A stretch of DNA of 64,000 nt. It comes from Lentisalinibacter orientalis. GTDB taxonomy: Bacteria; Pseudomonadota; Gammaproteobacteria; Steroidobacterales; Woeseiaceae. The DNA lies in contig NZ_JAPDRJ010000001.1 in NCBI RefSeq assembly GCF_040706535.1, forward strand, positions 806,001-870,000, written 5' to 3'. The notes beneath the pieces were generated by a model. It saw nothing but the letters and a program-made list of their open reading frames with translations, was not told where the DNA came from and did not search any database. The position numbers were made by a program, and so were the translations under genes. This document shows, one piece after another, positions 43,415 through 51,701 of this stretch. Each line of letters begins with the position of its first letter. The first letter of the stretch is position 1.

Positions 43415-44848
43415 ATGGACACCGCGAGAACAACGGAATTCGTCGACTCCGTGTGGGACGCCGAGATCGTCCCGTCGCTGGAGGACTACATCACCATCCC
43501 CGCCCTGTCGCCGCTGTTCGACCCGGAATGGCAGGCGAACGGTCACATCGACCGGGCCATGGATCACATCGCCGAGTGGTGTGCGGCCCGGGACATCGAG
43601 GGGATGACCTGGGAGATCCTGCGGCTGGAGGGCAGGACGCCGCTCCTCTACATGGAGATCCCGGGCGCCACGGAGGAGACCGTGCTCCTGTACGGGCACA
43701 TGGACAAGCAGCCGCCGTTCACCGGCTGGCGCGACGACCTCGGCCCCTGGAAGCCGGTGATCGAGGACGGCAGGCTCTACGGGCGTGGCGGCGCCGACGA
43801 CGGCTACGCCGCCTACGGCTCGCTCGCCGCCATCGAGGCGCTGCAGCGGCAGGGCATCCCGCATCCCCGCTGCATCGTGCTGATCGAGGGCTCGGAGGAG
43901 AGCGGCAGCCCGGACCTGCCCGCCTATCTCGATCACCTGAGCGAGCGCATCGGCACGCCGGGCCTGATCGTGTGTCTGGATTCCGGCGCCGGCAATTACG
44001 ACCAGCTCTGGGTCACCACCTCGCTGCGCGGCATCGTGGTGGGCGACCTGCGCGTGGACGTGCTCACCGAGGGCGTGCACTCGGGCACGGCCAGCGGCAT
44101 CGTGCCCTCGAGTTTCCGCATCGCCCGGGCGCTGCTCGGGCGTATCGAGGACGCCGAGACCGGTGAGATAAACGCGCCGGAGTTCCTGGCGGAACCCGAG
44201 GGCGAGCGCCTGGAGCAGGTGCGCCGCGCCGCCGAGGTGCTCGGCGACGAGGTCTGGCGGAGCTTCCCGTACGCGGACGGCACCGGCCCGGTCACCGACG
44301 ACGTCGCCGAACTGGTAGTGAACAACACCTGGCGCCCGGCGCTGTCGGTGGTGGGCGCGGAGGGCCTGCCCGAGGCCGCCAGCGCGGGCAACGTGCTGCG
44401 GACCCACACCACGCTGAAGCTGTCGTTGCGCCTGCCGCCCACGGTCGATGCGCCGGCGGCCGCCCGGCGGCTGAAGGAGATACTGGAGGCGGATCCGCCG
44501 CACGGCGCGAAAGTGGTCTTCGACATCGAGGGACCCGGCAGCGGCTGGGCCGCGCCGGTGCCGGCGCCCTGGCTCGCGCAGAGCCTGGAGGCCGCCTCCG
44601 AGGCCTTCTTCGGCCGGCCCGTCTGTTACCGGGGCGAGGGCGGCTCCATCCCGTTCATGAACATGCTGGGCGAGAAGTACCCCGAGACCCAGTTCCTGGT
44701 GACCGGGGTACTCGGTCCCCAGTCCAATGCCCACGGGCCGAACGAGTTCCTGCATATCGCCACCGGCAAGCGAGTCACGGCCTGCGTGGCCCGGGTGCTG
44801 GCCGATTACGCGGCCGCACACCCCGGGGCCGACGAGCGCGCGGCCTGA
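43415..44848 (+). CDS. M20-family metallopeptidase (dipeptidase-like)
   Basis: 477 residues, cytoplasmic, no signal. Metal and catalytic motifs are in order: YGHMDKQPPFTGW (His95), GRGGADDGYAAYG (Asp128), EGSEESGSPD (catalytic and metal Glu pair, about 162-163), LDSGAGNYD and, at the C-terminus, HGPNEFLHI. The lid/dimerisation domain lies between. It should hydrolyse dipeptides or similar amides with two zinc ions. ATG 43415 has GGGGAAGAGG before it. With the POT transporter and DUF885 protein downstream it suggests peptide use. Confidence 0.92.
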   Translation: MDTARTTEFVDSVWDAEIVPSLEDYITIPALSPLFDPEWQANGHIDRAMDHIAEWCAARDIEGMTWEILRLEGRTPLLYMEIPGATEETVLLYGHMDKQPPFTGWRDDLGPWKPVIEDGRLYGRGGADDGYAAYGSLAAIEALQRQGIPHPRCIVLIEGSEESGSPDLPAYLDHLSERIGTPGLIVCLDSGAGNYDQLWVTTSLRGIVVGDLRVDVLTEGVHSGTASGIVPSSFRIARALLGRIEDAETGEINAPEFLAEPEGERLEQVRRAAEVLGDEVWRSFPYADGTGPVTDDVAELVVNNTWRPALSVVGAEGLPEAASAGNVLRTHTTLKLSLRLPPTVDAPAAARRLKEILEADPPHGAKVVFDIEGPGSGWAAPVPAPWLAQSLEAASEAFFGRPVCYRGEGGSIPFMNMLGEKYPETQFLVTGVLGPQSNAHGPNEFLHIATGKRVTACVARVLADYAAAHPGADERAA

Positions 44849-44851
44849 CCG

Positions 44852-45577
44852 GTGCCGGCACGCCCCGGGCAACCGACCCCGCGGCACGGACGCGCCGCGG
44901 TACTTGCCCTGGCGCTGGCCGGCTGCGCGGCCGTCGCCGCCCAGCAGAACGTCCTAGGCGATTTCGGCCGCGGCCTCGACGGCTGGGAGGAGCGCAGCTT
45001 CGTCGGCAACACGGACTACCGGGTGGTGGCGACCGACAGGCAGGCCGCGGTGCGGGCCGAGGCCGACGGTACGGCCAGTGCGCTGTACCGGCGCACGGAG
45101 ATCGATCTGGCCGAGACGCCGTATCTGCGCTGGCGCTGGCGGGTGGAGGGCACCTACGGCGAGGGCATCGACGAGACGGCAAAGTCCGGCGACGATTACC
45201 CGGCCCGCATCTACGTGGTGCGCCGCGGCGGGCTCGCGTTCTGGCGCACCCGGGCGCTGAACTACGTCTGGTCCAGCGCGCAGCCGCCGGGGTCGCGCTG
45301 GCCGAATGCCTACGCCGGCGACAACGTGCAGATGCTGGCCGTGAATGCGGGCGAGGCGAAAGCCGGTGAGTGGGTCGGCCACGTGCGCGACGTCCGCGCC
45401 GACTGGCGCGAGGCCTTCGGCGAGGAAATCGACACCCTGGACGGCATCGCCATCATGACCGACGCCGACGATGCCGGCGGGTCGATGACCGCGTGGTATG
45501 CCGATATCCGCTTTACGGCCGGCGCCGGCGAAGAGGCCGGCACGCCGGGAGGTGTGGACGTCGGCGACAGCCGCTAG
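44852..45577 (+). CDS. DUF3047 exported protein, probable lipoprotein
   Basis: 241 residues from GTG 44852, only 3 nt after the peptidase stop. The N-terminus has a hydrophobic run ending in the lipobox LALAGC. The DUF3047 core follows: YLRWRWRVEGTYGEGIDETAKSGDDYPARIYVVRRGG, LNYVWSS, AGDNVQMLAVNAGEAKAGEW, REAFGEEIDTLDGIAIMTDADDAGGSMTAWYADI. The family is a periplasmic beta-sandwich of unknown function. It converges on the cytochrome gene with a 4-nt overlap of the ends. Confidence 0.82.
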   Translation: MPARPGQPTPRHGRAAVLALALAGCAAVAAQQNVLGDFGRGLDGWEERSFVGNTDYRVVATDRQAAVRAEADGTASALYRRTEIDLAETPYLRWRWRVEGTYGEGIDETAKSGDDYPARIYVVRRGGLAFWRTRALNYVWSSAQPPGSRWPNAYAGDNVQMLAVNAGEAKAGEWVGHVRDVRADWREAFGEEIDTLDGIAIMTDADDAGGSMTAWYADIRFTAGAGEEAGTPGGVDVGDSR

Positions 45578-46122
45578 TCGCCGCGGCCCTCTTCATCCTC
45601 CGCGCCGGCGGCGCGTTCCACGACGTAGTCCACCAGGCGGTCCAACTCCCCCGGCGTCATGACGTCCCGGTAGGCCATCCACGTGCCGGGCACCATGGAT
45701 TCCGCGTTCATGACATAGCCGCGCAGCAGCCCCGGGCTCCAGGTGATGCCGGAACCGGTCAACGCTTCCGAATAGGTATAGCCCGGCCGGCTCGCCGCCG
45801 GCGCGCCGACGATGCCGTACAGGTTCGGTCCCACCCGGTGGGGCTCGCCGGCATCGATGCTGTGGCAGCCCTGGCACGCCAGCCAGAGGTCCGCGCCGGT
45901 CAGCACGCGCGGGGACGCGTCCCGCGCGGTCGGGTCGGCAGCATCGCCGTCGGCCGCCACCGGCGCGCGCTCGCCGCAGCCCGCCAGCAGCGTGCAGGCG
46001 GCGAGGCCGAGCATGGCTGCCGTTCGGCGTAACGATCGGCGTAACGATCGGCGTAACAATGAGCACAACGATCCGCGCAACAGCCGCCGGCGCGATCCAC
46101 GGAGAGCGGGGCGGCCGTTCAT
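45574..46122 (-). CDS. Lipoprotein-type class I cytochrome c, coupled to amine oxidase
   Basis: 182 residues. An unusually Arg-rich N-terminus (repeats of SLRR) precedes a hydrophobic segment and the lipobox TLLAGC, so the mature protein is probably lipid-anchored in the periplasm. The heme domain has CQGCH, HRVGPNLYGIVG, and axial Met in MVPGTWMAY, like cytochrome c2/c550. Its ATG overlaps the amine oxidase stop by 4 nt, so it is a likely electron acceptor of that flavoenzyme. Confidence 0.85.
   Translation of the reverse strand: MNGRPALRGSRRRLLRGSLCSLLRRSLRRSLRRTAAMLGLAACTLLAGCGERAPVAADGDAADPTARDASPRVLTGADLWLACQGCHSIDAGEPHRVGPNLYGIVGAPAASRPGYTYSEALTGSGITWSPGLLRGYVMNAESMVPGTWMAYRDVMTPGELDRLVDYVVERAAGAEDEEGRGD
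46024..46083 (-). repeat. Five 12-bp tandem repeats in the cytochrome signal region
   Basis: Unit TCGGCGTAACGA: two exact copies, one with a single change, two degenerate. In frame it encodes the LRRS repeats of the signal-peptide n-region, so copy-number change would alter length by 4 residues without frameshift. Confidence 0.8.
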
Positions 46123-47540
46123 GCCAGTCGCCTCAGCGTCTCGAGCACGGCGCGGTCGGCGGATTCCATTGCGCCCTCCATGCCCGAGTAGGACACTCCC
46201 GTGTGTTCGCCGGCGAAAGACACCCGGCCGTGCGTCCCGGCGAGTCGTGCCGGCATCCCTGCCGTGATCTCCCCCGGCCGCCAGATGGCCCAGGCGCCCT
46301 CGCTGAACGGCTCCTCCGCCCAGCGCACCACCCTGCCCACCGACACCGCGCCACGGGCGCCGGGGATCAGCCGCTCGAACTCCGCGAGGATCGCCGCGCC
46401 CGCTTGTTCCTCGTCCATGCCCGCGTAGCGGTCGCAGTCGTCGCCGTTGATCCAGACCGTGAGGTTGTGGCTGCCCGCCTCGTTCGGCGCGGGCCAGGCG
46501 AAGACCCGGCCCAGGGGGCTGTCCGTCCACCAGCTGGCGGGCCCGCCGGCTTCCTCCCAGAACGGCTCGGCGGCCAGCAGATGGGCCTGGGTGATCTTGT
46601 GGTAGTGCACCTGCCGGAACGCGTCGGCCGCGGCCTGTGGCAGCGCGGGCTCGAACCGGAGCCGGCGCACGGCGGTGGCGGGCAGGGCGCAGATCAGCGC
46701 GTCCGCCCGGTACGTCGCGCCGCTCTCGCATTCCACGACCACCTCGGCCGCGCTCTGCCGGACCGCGAGCGCCCGCTCGCCGAGCCGCACCGGCGCGGTG
46801 AGGGAGTCCGCCATCGCCTCCGGCAGCCGCAGGTTGCCGGCCGCCACGTGCAGCGACGGCAGGCCGGCGCCCCGCGCCATGGTAATGGCCCGGCCGATGC
46901 TCTCGCCCACCCGGTACAGGGCGAGCAGCGAGGTGTCCTCGAGCCGGTTGCCGTAGCTGTTGTTGGCCTCGATCCAGGCCAGCGCCGTGTCGTCGAGCCC
47001 GCGTTCGCGGAAGAACGCCGCCGCGGATACGTCCCACTGCCGCGCCGCCGGCGCGCGCCAGTGGGTGGAGGTCTGCAGCGGATTGCCGCGCAGCAGGGCG
47101 CCGGCGAGCCGGTCCGGCGTGACCTCGCGCAGCGGCGGCGGCAGGGTGTTCAGCGGCGAGTCCGGCCAGTTCGCGCGGTCGACGATGCGGCCGTCCAGGA
47201 TGAGGCCGGTCTCCGCGTCGCGGGGCGACGCGGTCAGCGGCACCCCGAGCTCCCGGGCGGCTCCGATCGCCCGGCCGTAGTTCGGGCCGAAGATGTTGGC
47301 GCCGGCCTCGGGCGCGCCGGGCAGCTCGTCCAGCGTGCGGACCCGGCCGCCGACCCGGTCCCGCGCCTCCAGCACGGTGACCGTGCAACCGCGCCGCTCC
47401 AGCAGCCGCGCGGCATGCAGGCCCGCGAGGCCGGCGCCCAGCACGATGACGCTGCGGCCGCCGGCACTGCCCGCCAGGGGCCATGCGGCGGCGAGGAGTG
47501 CGCCGCCCGCCCGGACGAGGAACTGCCGGCGGCTCGGCAT
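46119..47540 (-). CDS. Flavin-dependent amine oxidase/dehydrogenase, Tat-exported
   Basis: 473 residues. A twin-arginine signal (SRRQFLVRAGGALLAAAWPLAG) leads into the FAD dinucleotide site VIVLGAGLAGLHAARLLERRG and VLEARDRVGGRVRT. The C-terminal FAD-binding part SFAGEHTGVSYSGMEGAMESADRAV is present. This is the flavin amine oxidase (MAO/LAO-like) superfamily. Periplasmic export plus a coupled cytochrome c suggests an amine dehydrogenase passing electrons to cytochrome rather than an O2-using oxidase, as for NicA2/CycN in Pseudomonas putida. Substrate unknown. The start overlaps the DUF885 stop by one base. Confidence 0.9.
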   Translation of the reverse strand: MPSRRQFLVRAGGALLAAAWPLAGSAGGRSVIVLGAGLAGLHAARLLERRGCTVTVLEARDRVGGRVRTLDELPGAPEAGANIFGPNYGRAIGAARELGVPLTASPRDAETGLILDGRIVDRANWPDSPLNTLPPPLREVTPDRLAGALLRGNPLQTSTHWRAPAARQWDVSAAAFFRERGLDDTALAWIEANNSYGNRLEDTSLLALYRVGESIGRAITMARGAGLPSLHVAAGNLRLPEAMADSLTAPVRLGERALAVRQSAAEVVVECESGATYRADALICALPATAVRRLRFEPALPQAAADAFRQVHYHKITQAHLLAAEPFWEEAGGPASWWTDSPLGRVFAWPAPNEAGSHNLTVWINGDDCDRYAGMDEEQAGAAILAEFERLIPGARGAVSVGRVVRWAEEPFSEGAWAIWRPGEITAGMPARLAGTHGRVSFAGEHTGVSYSGMEGAMESADRAVLETLRRLA

Positions 47541-49396
47541 CAGGTCGCCGTCTCCTCCGCCAGCCAGGCGTCGATGCGGGCCTCGAGGATGTCCAGCGGC
47601 AGGTCGCCTTCCTCCAGCACCTTCGCGTGGAACGCACGGATGTCGAAGTCGTCACCGAGTGCGGCCTCGGCGCGGCGGCGCAGCTCCAGGATCTTCAGCT
47701 GGCCGATCTTGTAGGCCAGCGCCTGGCCGGGGATGGCCATGAAGCGTTCGGCCTCGGAGACCGCCCGGGTTTCCAGGACCGCCGAGTTGGCGTACATGTA
47801 CTCCAGCACCTCCTCCCGGCTCCAGCCCTTGGCGTGCAGTCCCGTATCCACCACCAGGCGGATGGCCCGCCACAGCTCGGCGTTCAGCTGGCCGAAGCGC
47901 TGGTACGGGTCCTCATAGAAACCCATCGCCTCGCCCACCGGCGCGGACTCCGCGTACAGGCCCCAGCCCTCGGCGAAGGCCGTCACGCCGCCGTGGCGGC
48001 GGAAGTCCGGCACGTCCTCCAGCTCCAGGTTGGAGGAGCGCTGGAAGTGATGTCCCGGCACCGCCTCGTGCAGGAACAGCGACTCGGCGGCCCAGCGGGG
48101 CCGTGCCTCGGGCCGCCAGGTATTGAGGTAGAAGATACCCGGGCGGCTGCCGTCGGCGGACGGGCGCTGATAGGAGCCCTTGGCCGCCGACTGCTCCCGG
48201 TAGCGTTCCACGGGCCGGATCTCGTAGTCCGCCTCGGGGATGCGGCTGAACAGCCGCGGCGCCGCCGCGTCGGCCTTGTCCCGCAGCGCCTCGTAGGCGG
48301 CCACCATCTCCTCCCGGGACTCGAAGTAGAAACGGGGGTCCGTGTTCAGGTGCTCGAAGAAGTCCTGCAGGTCGCCCTCGAAGCCCACCTCTTCCTGGAT
48401 GGCCCTCATCTCGCCGTGGATCCGCTCCACCTCGCCCAGCCCGATGCGGTGGATCTCGTCCGGCGTCAGGTCGGTGGTGGTGTGGTGGCGCACCAGCCAG
48501 GCGTACCAGTCCTCGCCGCCGGGCAGTGCGCCCAGCCCGGCGGAGTCCCGCGCGGCCGGCAGGTACTCGTCGAGGATGAAGGCGTGCAGGCGTGCGTAGG
48601 CGGGTACGAGCCGCTCCGTGATCGCGGTGGCGTAGGCCTCGCGCAGCCGGTCCCGTTCCTCCTCCGCCACCGTGTCCGGAAACTCGGCCACGGGGCCGTA
48701 GAACAGGCTCTCCGCAGGCTCGTCGACCATGTGGGCCTCGAGCTGGGGCAGTGTGCGCTCCATCAGGATGGCCGGCTGCACGATGCCGGCGTCCATGCCC
48801 TTGCGCATGTTGACGATGGCCTGGTCCACCCAGTCGCCGAAGCCGTCGATGCGGCCCAGGAATTCCTCGTAGTCGGCGGCCGTCTCGAACGGCTGCGGCC
48901 CCTTGCCGGAGCCGAGCATCGCCAGGCGGTTGGCCGGGTTGTAGAACTGGTTGACCGGCGTCAGCTCGCGGGGGAAGGCGTAGCCGGCCAGCTCGTCGCG
49001 AAGCTCGTAGAGGAACAGCTCCCGGCTCAGGTGCCGGTCGGCATCGAGTGCATCCGCCGGGATGGCCTCGGCGGCCGCCAGGCTGCGCTCGAGCAGTTCC
49101 CGCTCCGCCCGGATATGCGCCGGCGAGATGCTGACCGGCCAGCGGTCGTCCCAGCGGTGATCGCCAAGGAAGGTCGCCTGCACCGGGTTGAGTTCCAGCC
49201 AGGCATCCCAGTGCTCGGCGAACAGGCGGTCCAGCCGCTCGGACGGCGTCCCGGCGCCGGCTTCTGCCGCCGGCGCGGCGGTCTCCTCCGGAGCCGCGGC
49301 CGCAGACGCCGGGGCGCTGTCCTCCTCCGTGGCCGGGCCGCCGCAGCCGGCGGCGAGCAGTACGAGGGCGAACGATAGTGTCAGACGGCGAAGCAT
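47540..49396 (-). CDS. DUF885 lipoprotein, probable metallopeptidase-like
   Basis: 618 residues; signal peptide with lipobox LLAAGC, then an Ala/Glu/Pro linker. The DUF885 body contains SLFLHEAVPGHHFQ (His443), a HExxxH-like zinc-binding arrangement with FAEGWGLYAE downstream giving a further Glu. The family is annotated as of unknown function, but the motif and resemblance to carboxypeptidase Taq/M32-like enzymes support a peptidase. It is first in the run DUF885 - amine oxidase - cytochrome c. Confidence 0.88.
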   Translation of the reverse strand: MLRRLTLSFALVLLAAGCGGPATEEDSAPASAAAAPEETAAPAAEAGAGTPSERLDRLFAEHWDAWLELNPVQATFLGDHRWDDRWPVSISPAHIRAERELLERSLAAAEAIPADALDADRHLSRELFLYELRDELAGYAFPRELTPVNQFYNPANRLAMLGSGKGPQPFETAADYEEFLGRIDGFGDWVDQAIVNMRKGMDAGIVQPAILMERTLPQLEAHMVDEPAESLFYGPVAEFPDTVAEEERDRLREAYATAITERLVPAYARLHAFILDEYLPAARDSAGLGALPGGEDWYAWLVRHHTTTDLTPDEIHRIGLGEVERIHGEMRAIQEEVGFEGDLQDFFEHLNTDPRFYFESREEMVAAYEALRDKADAAAPRLFSRIPEADYEIRPVERYREQSAAKGSYQRPSADGSRPGIFYLNTWRPEARPRWAAESLFLHEAVPGHHFQRSSNLELEDVPDFRRHGGVTAFAEGWGLYAESAPVGEAMGFYEDPYQRFGQLNAELWRAIRLVVDTGLHAKGWSREEVLEYMYANSAVLETRAVSEAERFMAIPGQALAYKIGQLKILELRRRAEAALGDDFDIRAFHAKVLEEGDLPLDILEARIDAWLAEETAT

Positions 49397-49406
49397 GAGG
49401 CCTCCT

Positions 49407-51017
49407 TCAGCGGGGACGGTCGTCGGTGTGGGTGGGTACGTCGGCGTCGAAGGCGCCGGGCTCGTCCTCCCGGGTGTAGCGGGCGTCTTCGTCTTCCACC
49501 TGGTCGAGCGCGGCGATCTTCTTCAGCCACGGCGTGGCGATCAGGAAGCCGATGAAGACGACCGTGCAGAAGATCACGATCTGGCGGTAGCGCTCCGGGA
49601 ACTCGGCCACGTTGTCGCCACGGAACTCACCGGCGAGCAGGCCGGCCAGCAGGTTGCCCAGCGCGGCGCCGAAGAACCACATACCCATCATCTGGCTGTA
49701 GTAGCTGCGCGGCGCGAGCTTGGAGGTGGCCGACAGCCCGATGGGGCTGAGGCACAGCTCGCCGGTGGTATGGAAGAGATAGGTCATCAGCAGCCAGACG
49801 GGCAGCACCTTGCCGCCGTCCTGGATCAGCGAGGCGGCGAACCACATGAAGCCGAAGCCGATGCCGAGCTGCAGGAAGCCCAGCGCGAACTTCAGCGGGA
49901 TGGAAGGATCCAGGTTGCGCCGGCCGAGGTTGATCCACAGCGCGGAGAAGAACGGCGCCAGGATCAGGATGTAGAGCGGGTTCAGCGACTGGAACACCTC
50001 CGGCGGGATCACGAGGCCGAGCATCTCCCGCGCGGTGTAGCGCTCGGCGAACAGGTTCAGCGAGGAGCCCGCCTGCTCGAAGCCGGACCAGAACAGCGCG
50101 GCGCCGATGAACAACGCCACCAGCACGATGGTGCGGTTGCGCTCCAGCCGGGTGAGCTTCGGGTCGAGCAGCACGCGGCCGAAGAACAGCACGGCGACGG
50201 CCACGATCACGTAGACGGTGGTGGCGGCGAGACTGACGGCATCGAAGGCGATCAGGCCCTCGAGGCCGAGTACCGCGAGCAGGAACAGCGCCGCCGTCGC
50301 CACGTAGATGGCCAGCTTCAGATTGCGCACCTTGCGCTCGTCGCCGGGCGGAGTCGGGAACGGCTGCCTGCCGAAGTCGCCCAGGTGCTTCTGGGTGGCC
50401 CGGTAGACCACCAGGCCCGCGATCATGCCCACCGCGGCGGCTGCGAATCCCCAGTGCCAGCCCATGTTGACGCGCAGCAAGCCGCAGATGAGCGGGCCCA
50501 GGAAGGCGCCCAGGTTGATGCCCATGTAGTAGAGCACGTAGCCTGCGTCCCGGCGGGCGCCGCCCTCCGGATAGAGTTCGCCGACACAGCTGGAGATATT
50601 CGGCTTCAGGAGTCCCGTGCCGACCACGATCAGGATCAGCCCGAAGAAGAAGCCGTAGGCCTCGCCCACGAGCCCGAAGCCGGGCAGCGACAGCACGATA
50701 TGGCCCGCCGCGATGATGATGCCGCCGTACCAGATGGAATCCTGCTGGCCGAACACCCGGTCGGCGAGCCAGCCGCCGGGCAGCGCGGCGAGATACACGC
50801 CGGCCGTGTACAGGCCGTAGATGGCGGTGGCGGTGGCGTCGTCGAAACCCAGCCCGCCCTCGGCGATGCTCGCGACCATGAACAGCACGAGCAGCGCACG
50901 CATGCCGTAATAACTGAAGCGCTCCCACAACTCGGTGAAGAACAGCGTGCCCAGGCCGGCGGGGTGGCCGAAGAAGGTCTTGCCGGGCGTGCCGGCGGCG
51001 GGTTCGGGTTGACTCAT
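49407..51017 (-). CDS. POT/PTR-family proton-dependent oligopeptide transporter
   Basis: 536 residues, about 14 TM helices, with the family signature FFTELWERFSYYGMRALLVLFM at the N-terminus, the GGWLADRVFG loop and FIGAALFWSGFEQAGSSLNLFAERYT. POT carriers import di- and tripeptides with protons. It ends only 10 nt before the DUF885 start, so the peptide transporter, peptidase-like lipoprotein, amine oxidase and cytochrome may be one transcription unit. Confidence 0.95.
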   Translation of the reverse strand: MSQPEPAAGTPGKTFFGHPAGLGTLFFTELWERFSYYGMRALLVLFMVASIAEGGLGFDDATATAIYGLYTAGVYLAALPGGWLADRVFGQQDSIWYGGIIIAAGHIVLSLPGFGLVGEAYGFFFGLILIVVGTGLLKPNISSCVGELYPEGGARRDAGYVLYYMGINLGAFLGPLICGLLRVNMGWHWGFAAAAVGMIAGLVVYRATQKHLGDFGRQPFPTPPGDERKVRNLKLAIYVATAALFLLAVLGLEGLIAFDAVSLAATTVYVIVAVAVLFFGRVLLDPKLTRLERNRTIVLVALFIGAALFWSGFEQAGSSLNLFAERYTAREMLGLVIPPEVFQSLNPLYILILAPFFSALWINLGRRNLDPSIPLKFALGFLQLGIGFGFMWFAASLIQDGGKVLPVWLLMTYLFHTTGELCLSPIGLSATSKLAPRSYYSQMMGMWFFGAALGNLLAGLLAGEFRGDNVAEFPERYRQIVIFCTVVFIGFLIATPWLKKIAALDQVEDEDARYTREDEPGAFDADVPTHTDDRPR

Positions 51018-51135
51018 CCGGGTGCTCCCCTTTGCGAGAACGGAATCGACGCCGACGAACGGCGGAGGGGGCCTATCCTACCTTCTGACAGCCGGGTTGT
51101 GGGCCGACCGCCGGGCGGGCGCCGCGGCGGGGATC

Positions 51136-51603
51136 CTACTCGCCGGTCAGGAAGACGACCGGAACCTCGGCGAAATAGCGGCTGCCCTCGGCGCTCACGA
51201 CGACCTGCAGCACCGCGCCCTCGCCCCGCGGTGCCGGCAGCCTGCCCGACCACACTCTGGCGTCGTCGCCTCCCTGAGAGAACGCCACGGGGTCCGAGGA
51301 GACGCCGGCGGCCGGGGCGAGCCCCACGGTGGCCGCGGACAGGGGGAAGCGCGACTCGATCCGAAGCCGGAGCGCCGTGGCGTCCAGCGCCGCCGGCGTC
51401 AGCGTCAGGGCGAAGGACTCGTTGACCAGGTCGCAGGCGCCGCTGGGCCAGCGGCAGTTCGACTTCGCCACCAGCGGATAGTCCTGTCCCGGCTTCGCGG
51501 CCTCGGGGCGCTCGGCCACGAACCGGTCCACCGCGAACCAGGCGAGGATGGCGAGGACGGGTGCCACCAGCAGCGCGGCCACGACGTGCCAGTTCTTCCA
51601 CAT
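51136..51603 (-). CDS. Hypothetical membrane-anchored periplasmic protein
   Basis: 155 residues: one N-terminal TM helix (VVAALLVAPVLAILAWFAVD), then a beta-rich periplasmic domain with a Cys pair (SNCRWPSGACDL) and LRLRIESRFPLSAATVGLAP. The texture (small anchored beta-sandwich) recalls FixH-like or cytochrome-oxidase-assembly accessory proteins, but no motif settles it. It starts about 50 nt downstream of the actP-like terminator and so has its own promoter or reads through. Confidence 0.6.
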   Translation of the reverse strand: MWKNWHVVAALLVAPVLAILAWFAVDRFVAERPEAAKPGQDYPLVAKSNCRWPSGACDLVNESFALTLTPAALDATALRLRIESRFPLSAATVGLAPAAGVSSDPVAFSQGGDDARVWSGRLPAPRGEGAVLQVVVSAEGSRYFAEVPVVFLTGE

Positions 51604-51651
51604 GATCGTCTCGCTCCGGTGGCTGCCGCGGGTGCGGTTCTCGACAGCTTA

Positions 51652-51681
51652 AAAGAAAAGGGGCTCCGCGCGGAGCCCCTT
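51652..51681 (-). terminator. Rho-independent terminator downstream of the SSF transporter
   Basis: Minus strand: AAGGGGCTCC-GCGC-GGAGCCCCTT then TTCTTTTAA. A strong hairpin with a U-rich tract 20 nt after the transporter stop. Confidence 0.9.
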
Positions 51682-51701
51682 CCCGTGCGGGCACTCGTGC
51701 G

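Noticed and set aside
42836..44887. Open frame continuing upstream of kinase 4 on the minus strand
   Set aside because: It lies antisense to the M20 peptidase and DUF2269 start region, shows no domain, and the kinase has a good ribosome site and typical N-terminus at 42835.
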